Shown: in pieces, positions 50,779 to 58,888 of the stretch
Numbering within the stretch: position 1 is the first letter of the stretch
How the letters are laid out: every line of letters begins with the position of its first letter
NCBI RefSeq assembly: GCF_036242395.1
Contig: NZ_CP108458.1
Span: 6,510,001-6,574,000 of the forward strand
From: Kitasatospora sp. NBC_01266
GTDB lineage: Bacteria; Actinomycetota; Actinomycetes; Streptomycetales; Streptomycetaceae
Direction of reading: 5' to 3'
Length of the DNA stretch: 64,000 bases
The notes under the pieces: model-generated
Databases searched by the model: none
Told to the model about the DNA's origin: nothing
The model's input: the letters and a program-made list of their open reading frames with translations, nothing else
Translations under genes and position numbers: made by a program

Positions 50779-51204
50779 GTGACCGACGACCAGTTCATCG
50801 CGATGTCCGCGGTGCTGACCGGCTTCGGCGGCGAGGAGTTGCGCGCGACCGGGATGGCGGCCGAGTACCGGGCGCTGGTGCTGGAGCGGGCGGGGGCGGA
50901 GCCGTTGGCCCGGCTGGTCGCGGCGGCGGACGGGTCGGGGCCGCCGCGCCTGGACGAGGAACCGGTCCGGGAGTTGGCGCGGGCCGTCGCCCACCTCTGG
51001 TACCTCGGCGCCTGGCCCGGCTTACCGGCCGCCCAGGGGGCGCACGTGGTCTCCTCGCGCGCCTACGAACAGGGCCTGGTCTGGCGGGCCTTCGGCGGCC
51101 ACGCGCCGGGCGCGGTGGCCCAGGGGTTCGGCAGCTGGGGCGACCCGCCGCCGGGTGGTCCGCCCGGCGGCGCGGCGCGGACCGACCCCGGGGTGCCGCG
51201 ATGA
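50779..51204 (+). CDS. Small subunit of a membrane-linked FAD sugar/polyol dehydrogenase
   Basis: This 141-aa protein (TDDQFIAMSAVLTGFGGEEL, AVAHLWYLGAWPGLPAAQ, HVVSSRAYEQGLVWRAFGGH) resembles the small subunit of gluconate/sorbitol-type GMC dehydrogenases, with the typical 'LWYLG' and 'Y..GLVWR..G.H..G' motifs. It has no Tat signal, unlike many homologues. Its stop overlaps the GMC gene start by 4 nt. The start is uncertain: GTG 50779 (GGGGG upstream) or ATG 50749/50755. Confidence 0.75.
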   Translation: MTDDQFIAMSAVLTGFGGEELRATGMAAEYRALVLERAGAEPLARLVAAADGSGPPRLDEEPVRELARAVAHLWYLGAWPGLPAAQGAHVVSSRAYEQGLVWRAFGGHAPGAVAQGFGSWGDPPPGGPPGGAARTDPGVPR

Positions 51205-53126
51205 GCGGTCCGGGCAGCCGCCGCTGGGACGTCATCGTGGTCGGCGCCGGGTTCGCCGGATCGCTGGTCGCCAAGCAACTGGCGGACCACGGCTGGCGGA
51301 TCCTGGTGCTGGAGGCCGGCCACGGCGCGCCCGATCCGGCGCAGGCGCACCTGGACGCGCTGGCGGCGCACCGCACCGCGTCCGCCAAGGTGCCCAACTC
51401 GCCCTACCGGACCAGCGAAGCGGCGCCGTCCCCCGACGTGACCGACCTGGCGGGCCTGGCCGAGGGCGGATTCCGCGCGGACGGGTACTTCGTGCAGCGC
51501 GGCCCGCTGCCCTACGCCAGCGGCTACCTGCGGGCCAACGGCGGCACCGGGCTGGCCTGGACGGGCCTCGCACCGCGGATGCACCCCGAGGACTTCCGCG
51601 CCGGCGACTTCGGCCACGGCCGCAACTGGCCGATCGGCTACGGCGACCTGGAGCCGTACTACCGCGCCGCGGAACGCGAGATCGGGGTGGCCGGTGACGC
51701 CGAGGAACAGCGCGAGGCGGTCGGCCTGCCCTTCCCCGACGGCTACCGCTTCCCGATGCACGCGATCCCGCGCAGCTACCTGGACCAGGTGATGGCGACC
51801 GCCCTGGACGGCCGGTGCGTCCGGGACCCGGACGAGGCGGCGCCGACCCGGCTGCGGGTGGTCACCACGCCGCACGCCCGCAACGGCCGGCCCGACCCCG
51901 GCTACGACGGCGGCGCCGGCTACCGGCCCGCGCCGGCCCCCGGGCAGCGCGGCGGCGGGGAGCTGTGCCAGGGCCACGCCAGCTGCGTGCCGATCTGCCC
52001 GGCCCAGGCCAAGTACACGCCGCTGAAGACCCAGGCCCGCTGGGGCCCCTCCGTCACCCTGGTGACCCGCGCCGTCGTCACCCGGGTGCGGATCGGCGGC
52101 AACGGGCAGGCCACCGGCGTCGAGTACCGCAGCTACCGCGAGGACGGCACCGCCCACACCAGCCACACGGTCGACGCCGACCTGGTGGTGCTGGCCGCGC
52201 ACGCGATCGAGAACGCCAAACTCCTGCTCGCCTCCGGCGCCGCCAACAGCAGCGACCAGGTCGGCCGCAACCTGATGGACCATCCGGTGCTGCTCACCTG
52301 GGGCCTGATGCCCCAGCAGATCGGCGCCTACCGGGGCCCCGGCTCGACCTCGGGCCTCGAAGGCTTCCGGTTCGGCGCGGCCCGCGCCCGGCGCGCCCCG
52401 TTCCGGGTCGAGATCGGCAACTGGGGCTGGACCTGGGCCCTGGGTCCGCCCGACGGCCGGGTCGCCGAACTGCTGCGCGGCGGCGGCCCGGACGGGCGCG
52501 GCCTGTTCGGCCCGGAGCTGCGACGCACCCTCGGCGACCGGATCGGCCGCGAGATCGCGTTCCAGTTCGAGATGGAGCAGGACGCCGACCCGGCCAACCG
52601 GGTCACCATCGACCCCCGCCACCGCGACGCGCTCGGCAACCCGCGCCCGGTGCTGCACTACGACCTCTCCGACTACGTCAAGCGCGGCATCGCCGCCGCG
52701 AGGAGCGTCTCCGACCAGCTCTTCGCGCTGCTCGGCGCCGAGGACCACACCCGCTTCGAACCCGGGCCGGCCTGGCCCGGCTACTTCGAGTACCAGGGCC
52801 GCGGCTACGCCTACCGGGCCGCCGGGCACGGCGCCGGCACCCACATCATGGGCGACTCGCCCGCCGGTTCCGTGGTCGACCAGTGGCAGCGCTGCTGGGA
52901 CCACCCCAACCTCTACGCGGTGGGCTGCGGCAGCATGCCCACCGTCGCCACCTCCAACCCCTCGCTGACCATGGCCGCCCTCGCGCTGCGCAGCACCGAG
53001 GCGATCCACCGCGACCTGCTCGCCCGCCACCGCAGCGCCCCCGCCCAAGGTGCCCCTGCCCAGGGTGTCGCTGCCCAGGGTGTCGCTGTCGCCGACCCCG
53101 CACTCCAAGGAGCCGAGACCCCGTGA
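51201..53126 (+). CDS. GMC-family oxidoreductase, large dehydrogenase subunit
   Basis: This 641-aa FAD enzyme has the N-terminal 'WDVIVVGAGFAGSLVAKQLA', a central CQGHASCVPICPAQAKYTP segment with three cysteines as in gluconate/pyranose-type dehydrogenases, and the C-terminal catalytic region 'CGSMPTVATSNPSLTMAALA'. Together with the small subunit encoded by the overlapping upstream gene it should oxidise a sugar, polyol or aldonate and pass electrons to the membrane chain. A run of Ala-Pro-Gln-Gly repeats occurs near the C-terminus. Its TGA overlaps the next gene's GTG. Confidence 0.9.
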   Translation: MSGPGSRRWDVIVVGAGFAGSLVAKQLADHGWRILVLEAGHGAPDPAQAHLDALAAHRTASAKVPNSPYRTSEAAPSPDVTDLAGLAEGGFRADGYFVQRGPLPYASGYLRANGGTGLAWTGLAPRMHPEDFRAGDFGHGRNWPIGYGDLEPYYRAAEREIGVAGDAEEQREAVGLPFPDGYRFPMHAIPRSYLDQVMATALDGRCVRDPDEAAPTRLRVVTTPHARNGRPDPGYDGGAGYRPAPAPGQRGGGELCQGHASCVPICPAQAKYTPLKTQARWGPSVTLVTRAVVTRVRIGGNGQATGVEYRSYREDGTAHTSHTVDADLVVLAAHAIENAKLLLASGAANSSDQVGRNLMDHPVLLTWGLMPQQIGAYRGPGSTSGLEGFRFGAARARRAPFRVEIGNWGWTWALGPPDGRVAELLRGGGPDGRGLFGPELRRTLGDRIGREIAFQFEMEQDADPANRVTIDPRHRDALGNPRPVLHYDLSDYVKRGIAAARSVSDQLFALLGAEDHTRFEPGPAWPGYFEYQGRGYAYRAAGHGAGTHIMGDSPAGSVVDQWQRCWDHPNLYAVGCGSMPTVATSNPSLTMAALALRSTEAIHRDLLARHRSAPAQGAPAQGVAAQGVAVADPALQGAETP

Positions 53127-53989
53127 ACCACGACCAGCCGCTGCCCCTGCCGCCCGTCCCCGCGCCGTACCAACTGCCGTTCCACTACGGCGCACTGCAC
53201 AACATCGGCATCGACTACCTGGTCGACCCGGCCCCGGTGCGGGAGGTCCTCGCCGAACGCCACCCCGAGCTGACCGCCGCCGACTTCGACGGGCGGGCCT
53301 GCGTCTCGCTCAACTACCAGCTCTACTTCGCCCAGTACCCGAACGGCGGCGGGATCACCCAGGAGATCGAGGTCAACATCATCGCCCACCCCACCGGCGC
53401 CGCCGGGCGGTTGGGCGCGATCGGCTACCAGGAGTACGCGCGCGGCGTCGACCAGACCAAACTCCTGGGCATCGCCCGCATCCACGTCCTGTGCGACAAC
53501 CCGCTCGCCATCGACGCCGGCACCAAGCTCTACGCCGAACCCAAGTACCCCGGCTGGTTCGAGACCACCATGCCCTCCCTCAACGGCCCCGCCGAGGACC
53601 GGACCTGGTCGATCAGCTGCAAGCGGGCCGCCTTCACCGCAGACCGCGGCGGCATCGAGCGGCAGGACCACACCCTGTTCTCGTTCCGGGCCGACCTGGC
53701 GGGCCTGGCAGCCTCGCTCGTCAACAACACCCCGATCACCGGCTACGGCACCGATCCGCGCCACGGCCTGCTGGCCGGCCCGATGAACGTCTACCAGCCC
53801 TACCAGTACCACCCGTTGGACGGCACCGCCGCCGACCGGGTCGGCCTCACCGTCAGCGACCCCGCCAGCGGAGTCGGGCGCCACCTGGCCGACCTGATCG
53901 GCGAGAGCCCGGCCGCCGCCGTCTGGACCTACCAGTCCGCGCCGGTGGCCGCGCACAACCGCCCGTACTACCTGCCGTCCAAGGCCTGA
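53123..53989 (+). CDS. Acetoacetate decarboxylase-like superfamily protein (tentative)
   Basis: This 288-aa protein is translationally coupled to the GMC dehydrogenase by a 4-nt overlap (GTGA). A segment 'AIDAGTKLYAEPKYPGWFET' resembles the acetoacetate decarboxylase motif G-R-E-x-x-G-x-P-K-K that holds the Schiff-base lysine, and the order of strands before it fits that fold. No other family was recognised. It may process the product of the dehydrogenase (beta-keto acid or lactone), but the assignment is weak. Confidence 0.55.
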   Translation: MNHDQPLPLPPVPAPYQLPFHYGALHNIGIDYLVDPAPVREVLAERHPELTAADFDGRACVSLNYQLYFAQYPNGGGITQEIEVNIIAHPTGAAGRLGAIGYQEYARGVDQTKLLGIARIHVLCDNPLAIDAGTKLYAEPKYPGWFETTMPSLNGPAEDRTWSISCKRAAFTADRGGIERQDHTLFSFRADLAGLAASLVNNTPITGYGTDPRHGLLAGPMNVYQPYQYHPLDGTAADRVGLTVSDPASGVGRHLADLIGESPAAAVWTYQSAPVAAHNRPYYLPSKA

Positions 53990-53999
53990 CCCGGGGAGG

Positions 54000-54698
54000 T
54001 CAGTTCGCCACGTCTCGGCCCTTCTCCGGGAACTTCGTCCCTGGGGCGAGCGGAATGACGGCGGCGTTCAGCACCGCGCTGTTGGGCAGCAGCATGGGGC
54101 CGTCGAGCGTGTCGAGTTCGACGAAGAGCAGGGTCATGTCGCTGACCTCACCCTGGATCCGGCCGCCGAGCGCGCCGGACTGGAGGCTGATGCTCTGACC
54201 GAGCTGGAAGGGGCGGGCGGTCAGCAGCACCAGACCGGCGAAGATGTTGCCGAGCACCGGCTGGGCCGCGATGCCGACGATGACGCCGGTCAGGGCGCCG
54301 CCGAGGATGAGCCTGCTCCACGGGACGTCCAGCAGGCTCAGGGTGCCGATGATGACCAGGGCGTAGCCGGTGAGCAGGCAGAGCATCCGCAGGGCGACGA
54401 TCCGGGTGTCGCCGAAGCGGTTGGGGACCAGCTTGAGCAGGTCCTGGGTGGCGCCGCGGACGGCGACCAGGGCGAAGACGAGGAAGACGACGGCGCTGGC
54501 CACCGCGATGCCCCGGTCGGTGAGCCGGTGCCGGGAGGCCGACTCCCCGAGCAGTCCGCCGTAGTAGGTGGAGACGACGAGCCCGCTGATCGCCAGCGTC
54601 GTGGTGACGACGGCCTGCCGGGTCCGGATGACCCCGCGCAGCGGCAGCCGAAGGTCCAGGTGGGGCACGCGGTGACTGCCGGTGCGGTTCTCGTCCAT
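54000..54698 (-). CDS. MscS-type mechanosensitive channel
   Basis: This 232-aa membrane protein has about four hydrophobic segments, the last being the glycine-rich pore helix ('LILGGALTGVIVGIAAQPVL' then GNIFAGLVLLTARPFQLGQ), followed by the beta domain that starts SISLQSGALGGRIQGEVSDM and ends near LPNSAVLNAAVI. The C-terminal MscS domain is short. It releases solutes during osmotic downshock. It is convergent with the GMC operon, 10 nt apart. Confidence 0.9.
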   Translation of the reverse strand: MDENRTGSHRVPHLDLRLPLRGVIRTRQAVVTTTLAISGLVVSTYYGGLLGESASRHRLTDRGIAVASAVVFLVFALVAVRGATQDLLKLVPNRFGDTRIVALRMLCLLTGYALVIIGTLSLLDVPWSRLILGGALTGVIVGIAAQPVLGNIFAGLVLLTARPFQLGQSISLQSGALGGRIQGEVSDMTLLFVELDTLDGPMLLPNSAVLNAAVIPLAPGTKFPEKGRDVAN

Positions 54699-54929
54699 GG
54701 CTGCATTCTTCCAAGCTCCCGCCGTTGCCGTGGAGTCGAGCGGGGCTGACGAGACGTCACTTCATGCCGGGGTCGCCGACTGGACAACGGCCCTATGAGG
54801 CAATGTTTCCCGGGAACTTGGAGTCCTTTGGTGCAATCTTGGCACAAGGATGACCATCCCATTTCCTTCGTGCTTACGGTCGTTGCACCCGGGCCGTGGA
54901 CGCGGCCCGACAGGCACTGGAGGTTTCCC

Positions 54930-55409
54930 ATGCGACGCACCCTCACCAAGGTCGGCAGCCTCGCGGCGGTCTCGGTCATCGCCCTGGCGCTGGCCCAGCC
55001 CGCCCAGGCGGCGCAGCGCACCGGCGCGGGCGCGCGCCCCGCGGACGCGGTGGCGCCGGCCTACTTCGAGTTCGCCGACGGCACGGACACCTTCGTCTTC
55101 GAACTGACCGACCCCGCCAGGATCCAGCAGGCCCGCGACATGCTGAGCGGCGTGGACACGGCGGACACCGGCGTCATGGGCACGGTCGTCAAGACCCCCG
55201 CCCCGTACAACCAGCCCTGGAACTTCCAGCTCGACCCGAACTCGGTGAAGTTCTTCGGTATGGCCACCGAGGTCTGCGACTCGAGCATCCGCTACGTGAA
55301 CGACCACCTCGACGAGGTGGGCGGCGCGCTGCTGCCCAACTCGACCTGGTGCCCGTGGCACTCGAAGCTGACCCGCGAGGTCACCGCGCCGCAGGACCAG
55401 GCGCGCTGA
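54930..55409 (+). CDS. Secreted BP74-like (calmodulin-binding BP74 N-terminal domain) protein
   Basis: This 159-aa protein has a signal peptide cleaved after AQPAQAAQ. The mature domain matches the BP74 N-terminal family: FADGTDTFVFELTDPARIQQ, 'ARDMLSGVDTADTGVMGTVV', KTPAPYNQPWNFQLDPNS and EVCDSSIRYVNDHLDEVGG, with WCPWHSKLTREV near the end. Two cysteines could form a disulfide. The bacterial function is unknown. An excellent GGAGG ribosome site lies 6 nt before the ATG. Confidence 0.88.
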   Translation: MRRTLTKVGSLAAVSVIALALAQPAQAAQRTGAGARPADAVAPAYFEFADGTDTFVFELTDPARIQQARDMLSGVDTADTGVMGTVVKTPAPYNQPWNFQLDPNSVKFFGMATEVCDSSIRYVNDHLDEVGGALLPNSTWCPWHSKLTREVTAPQDQAR

Positions 55410-55415
55410 CACGTT

Positions 55416-55452
55416 CCGTTCCGGCCGCCGGGAGCTCCGGCGGCCGGAACGG
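55416..55452. terminator. Bidirectional terminator
   Basis: CCGTTCCGGCCGCCGG and its perfect 16-bp complement flank a 5-nt loop between the convergent BP74-like (+) and GNAT (-) genes. The same CCGGCCGCCGG core is used in the terminator at 60958. Confidence 0.9.
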
Positions 55453-55472
55453 ACGCCTTTGTCCGTACGGGC

Positions 55473-55976
55473 CTACTCCGCCAGTAGCGGCGTGATGGCG
55501 GACGGGCTGACGAACTCGGCGGCGAGCGCGTCCATCATCAGCTCATCGCAGACCCGGCCGAGCCAGTACCCGGCCTCGCGGAGCGTTCCGGCGGGTCGGA
55601 AGCCCGCTCTCTCGTAGGCGCGGACGCCCGCCCTGTTCGGGGCAAGGACCTTGAGCCAGACCATCCGCAGATTGGTCACGTGGAAGGCGTAGTCGAGGAC
55701 GAGGCGGGTGGCGGCGGTGCCAAGGCCCTTGCCCCGGGCCTCGGCGGCGAGCATCACGACGTACTCGGCGGTGCGGACGGAGGGATCGGGCAGCAGGGTG
55801 GCGACGCCGGCCGGGACCGGCTGTTCGCCGGTGAGGTCGTAGACGGTGAAGCGGATGTTGTCGCCGTGCAGCTGGTGGGCCATGCCCTCGGTGCGGGCCT
55901 CCAGTGACTCGGGCTGCTGGCGGCCGTAGCCGACCAGGAGCACCGGGTCCTGTTCCCAGCGCCAGTACGTCTCCAC
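55473..55976 (-). CDS. GNAT-family acetyltransferase, start uncertain
   Basis: At least 167 aa, with GNAT motif A 'VVMLAAEARGKGLGTAATRL', motif B 'NLRMVWLKVLAPNRAGVRAY' and the end ERAGFRPAGTLREAGYW. It transfers acetyl from acetyl-CoA to an unknown amine. The GTG at 55976 cuts into what looks like conserved sequence: the frame continues upstream as PIIWVRDTTCGLGPYRADLV with no ATG/GTG. A short GTG frame one base out of phase ends at that point, so the 5' end may be frameshifted or use an unusual start. Confidence 0.7.
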   Translation of the reverse strand: METYWRWEQDPVLLVGYGRQQPESLEARTEGMAHQLHGDNIRFTVYDLTGEQPVPAGVATLLPDPSVRTAEYVVMLAAEARGKGLGTAATRLVLDYAFHVTNLRMVWLKVLAPNRAGVRAYERAGFRPAGTLREAGYWLGRVCDELMMDALAAEFVSPSAITPLLAE

Positions 55977-56149
55977 CAGGTCGGCGCGGTAGGGGCCGAG
56001 GCCGCAGGTGGTGTCGCGGACCCAGATGATCGGCTCAGGGCTGGCGGTGATGGCGGGCTTCGAGGGTGAGGACGGGCGTGTAGGCGAGAGTGGAGGTCGG
56101 TTCGGCGACCGGTGTGCCGTCCACAGTAGGCCGATTCGGTGGTTCAGGC

Positions 56150-57046
56150 TCAGCTGGCGAGAGCCTCCCCGAGCCGTGCGTGAGCCGGGCCGGCGAGGGT
56201 TCGGTGCAGGGCCTCAGCCCGGGACCGGACCAGCCCGTCCCGGTACGCCGCAGGCAGCTGCTCCCAGACCCCGACTGCCATGTCGGCTGCGGCGGCTGGG
56301 TCGCCGTCCTTGCTCAGACAGGTCGCGGCGTCCATGGTCAGCAGGGCACGGGTCATCACGGACGGCGACCTGGTGAGGGCGAGGGCCGCTTCCTGTTCGG
56401 CGTTCGCCTCACGGGTGCGGCCCATCAACGTGAACGCCTGCGACAGGTGGACGTGGTGCTTCTGCAGCGGGTAGCCGAACCAGGTGTCGGCGGCCTGCAC
56501 GGTGTTGAGGCGTTCGGCGATGTTGCGGGCATCGGCGACCGCGCGAAGGGCCCCTTGGTGGTCGCCGGTCGAGGCCAGGGCCCGTGCGGTGACGGCGGCG
56601 GCCAGGGCAGCGGCCGCCGTGGGGTTTCGGCCTGCCTCGCGGCGGGCGCTGCTGGCCAGGCTCGCAGCGGCATTCGGGGCGCCGTAGTTGAGCGGGACCA
56701 TCGCGTGCCGGGCCAGGACCCAGGCCAGCATGTGCCGGTCGCCGGACTCGCGGGCGGCTTTCTCGGCGGTGGCGAACCAGCCGTGGGAGTCGCGCTGATC
56801 GCCCCGGTCGTGCTGGATGATCGCGACCAGTCCAGTGATTCCGGCGGCTGTTCGGGCTAAGTCGACTCGGCTGTCGGCAGGGTGTGAACGGCTGAGGACG
56901 TCCTGTAGAAGATCGAGGTCCTGACGCATCTGAGTCAGCACGACCTCCGGCGCCCGGCCGTTGTAGCCGCCGCGGTGGCGCTCGAACGCCCCGTCGAGGT
57001 AGGCGAGATCGCCGGCGTCGGAGCCGGACAGGCCGGGGCGCCACCG
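56150..57046 (-). pseudogene. 5'-truncated TPR-containing regulator
   Basis: The minus-strand frame contains the C-terminal TPR part of a streptomycete XRE-type regulator: 'DLAYLDGAFERHRGGYNGRA' then PEVVLTQMRQDLDLLQDVL, followed by helical pairs to the stop. The N-terminal HTH and about half the protein are absent. Family-like sequence starts abruptly near 57043 with WRPGLSG, where HemB-like sequence begins on the other strand. A GTG at 56941 could allow translation of 263 residues, but the gene is a fragment created by a deletion. Confidence 0.7.
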
Positions 57047-57048
57047 CC

Positions 57049-57501
57049 TGTGTGCGCCACGCCCTGGACGGCCACGGCCACCGGGACGTGGCGACCATGC
57101 CGCACTTGATCTTCGACTCTGCTCTGTACGAGGGCTACCGGGCCACGATGCGGGCCACCCCCGCTTCCGGGGCCCACCGGCCGTTCCAGATCAGCCCGCG
57201 CCAGCCGGAGACCGCAGTGGGCACCGGCCTGGCCTTCGTCGGCGAGGGGGCGGACATGCTGCTGCTGGAGCCGGGGATGTTCTCGGTGGACGTGCTCACC
57301 ACCCTCAAGCGGAAGACGTCGGCGCCGCTGATGCCGTTCTCCGTCTCCGGCGAGTACACGCGCCTTGCCCCGCTCGACCTGGCCACCGGGCGACGGGACT
57401 TCCGGCCGCTGCTGGAGCTGTTCACGATGCTCAAACGCTCCGGCGCCGACTGGATCATCACCTACGCCGCCGGCGACCTCGCCCGGCTGCTGACCGGCTA
57501 A
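57049..57501 (+). pseudogene. 5'-truncated HemB (porphobilinogen synthase) homologue
   Basis: About 150 C-terminal codons match HemB in order: VRHALDGHGHRDV (IRRALD..GHTDV), 'LIFDSALYEGYR' (AKYASAFYGPFR), GEGADMLLLEPGMFSVDVL (EGADMLMVKPGMPYLDI), FSVSGEYTRLA and 'MLKRSGADWIITYAAGDLAR'. The two Schiff-base lysines are replaced: the first by Ile, the second by Glu (codon 57268-57270). The N-terminal half with the zinc site is missing, cut at the same point as the regulator on the other strand. Its TAA stop lies in the duplicated target of the IS element. Confidence 0.75.
57498..57501. repeat. Target-site duplication, left copy (CTAA)
   Basis: CTAA flanks the left end of the IS element and is repeated at 58885-58888. 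A 4-bp CTAR-type duplication fits the IS701 family. The copy contains the TAA stop of the hemB homologue. Confidence 0.8.
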
Positions 57502-58884
57502 TACTGCAACTGCACTTGCGTGACGATCATGGTTTTGGCTCGTTGAAGTGACTGTGTGCTGAAGAGCTGACGGTTGAGCAGGTCGAGTCGTGGTCCGATG
57601 GCATAGCCGGGTTCCATGCCCGGTTCGCCCACCATTTCGGCAGGTCGGAGCCCCGCGAGCGGGCGCTGGACTACCTGAGGGGGCTACTGGCCCCGCTGGA
57701 GCGGAAAAACGGCTGGACGCTGTCCGAGCAGGTCGGGCAGCTGCGCCCGGACTCGGTCCAGCGCCTGCTCAACCACTCCGAGTGGGACGAGGACGCGGTC
57801 CGCGACGACGTGCGCGACTACGTGGTGGAGACCATCGGCACCAGGGACGGCATCCTGATCGGAGACGACACCGGCTTCCTGAAGAAGGGCACCAAGTCCG
57901 CCGGCGTCCAACGCCAGTACACCGGCACCGCCGGCCGGACAGAGAACAGCCAGATCGGAACGTTCCTGGCCTACGCCTCGACCAAGGGCCGTGCGCTGAT
58001 CGACCGGGAACTCTACCTTCCCGTCTCCTGGACAGATGACCGCGAGCGCTGCCGAGCTGCCGGCATCGACGACGAGATCCCGTTCGCGACCAAGAACGAG
58101 CACCTCAAGTGGATGCTGCAGCGCGCGATCGACGCCGGGGTCCCGTTCGCATGGGTGACCGCCGACGAGGCGTACGGGCAGGTGAAACACCTGCGCTCCT
58201 GGCTGGAGGAACGAGGCGTCGCCCACGTGCTGGCCACCAAGGTCAACGACACCGTCATCACCACCAGTTGGGCCGATATCCGCGTGGACTCCCTGATCGC
58301 CGCCCTGCCCCGCCAGGCATGGAAACGCCTTTCCGGCGGGCAGGGCGCACACGGCGAACGGATATACGACTGGGCCCGCGTCGCGATCCGCCCCGTATGG
58401 GAGAACGGCTTCGGGCACTGGGTCCTGGCCCGCAGGTCGGTGAGCGACCCCACCGAGATCGCCCACTACGTCTGCTACGGCCCCGTCGACACCCGCCTGA
58501 AAGACCTGGTCAAGGTGGCCGCGGCCAGGTGGGCCGTGGAGGAGTCGTTTCAGATCGCGAAGAACGAGTGCGGCCTGGACCACTACCAGGTCCGGCTCTA
58601 CCGCGCCTGGTACCGCCACATCACCCTGTCCATGGCCGCACTCGCCTACCTGACCGCCCTACGCGCCCAGGAAGCCACAAAAGGGGCACCGCAGACGACG
58701 AGCAAGACCTCATACCCCTGAGCGTCCCGGAGATCCGCCGACTGATGGGCCACCTCGTCAAACCCCGCCACCAGACCAACGAACACCATCTGCACTGGTC
58801 ACGCTTCCGACGACGCAGCCAAGCCCGAGCACGCCGATCCCACTACAAACGCCGAGGCCACACTCCCCAGATGCGGTTGCAGTA
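57502..58884 (+). mobile_element. IS701-family insertion sequence, 1383 bp
   Basis: The ends are imperfect inverted repeats: left TACTGCAACTGCACTTG, right (read inward) TACTGCAACCGCATCTG. CTAA target duplications flank both sides. One transposase frame fills the interior. The element sits precisely between the stops of the hemB homologue and hemC. The transposase reading frame has no standard start and a 3' frameshift, so this copy is probably not autonomous. Confidence 0.88.
57552..58721 (+). pseudogene. IS701-family DDE transposase, degenerate
   Basis: The frame is open from 57552. It reads ELTVEQVESWSDGIAGFHAR, then the catalytic-core signature ILIGDDTGFLKKGTKSAGVQ and RQYTGTAGRTENSQIG, WVTADEAYG (second Asp) and RWAVEESFQIAKNECGLDHY (Glu), all typical of IS701 transposases. 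There is no ATG, GTG or TTG before 57810, so initiation is missing or uses CTG. After a run of A and G (about 58678-58685) the frame ends as QTTSKTSYP, while the conserved tail DLIPLSVPEIRRLMGHLV continues in another frame to 58888, showing a frameshift. Confidence 0.85.
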
Positions 58885-58888
58885 CTAA
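58885..58888. repeat. Target-site duplication, right copy (CTAA)
   Basis: This is the second copy of the CTAA duplication. Its complement supplies the TAG stop of the minus-strand hemC gene. Confidence 0.8.

Noticed and set aside
57590..58039. 149-aa frame starting inside the IS element
   Set aside because: It is out of frame with the transposase, which is identified by its DDE motifs.
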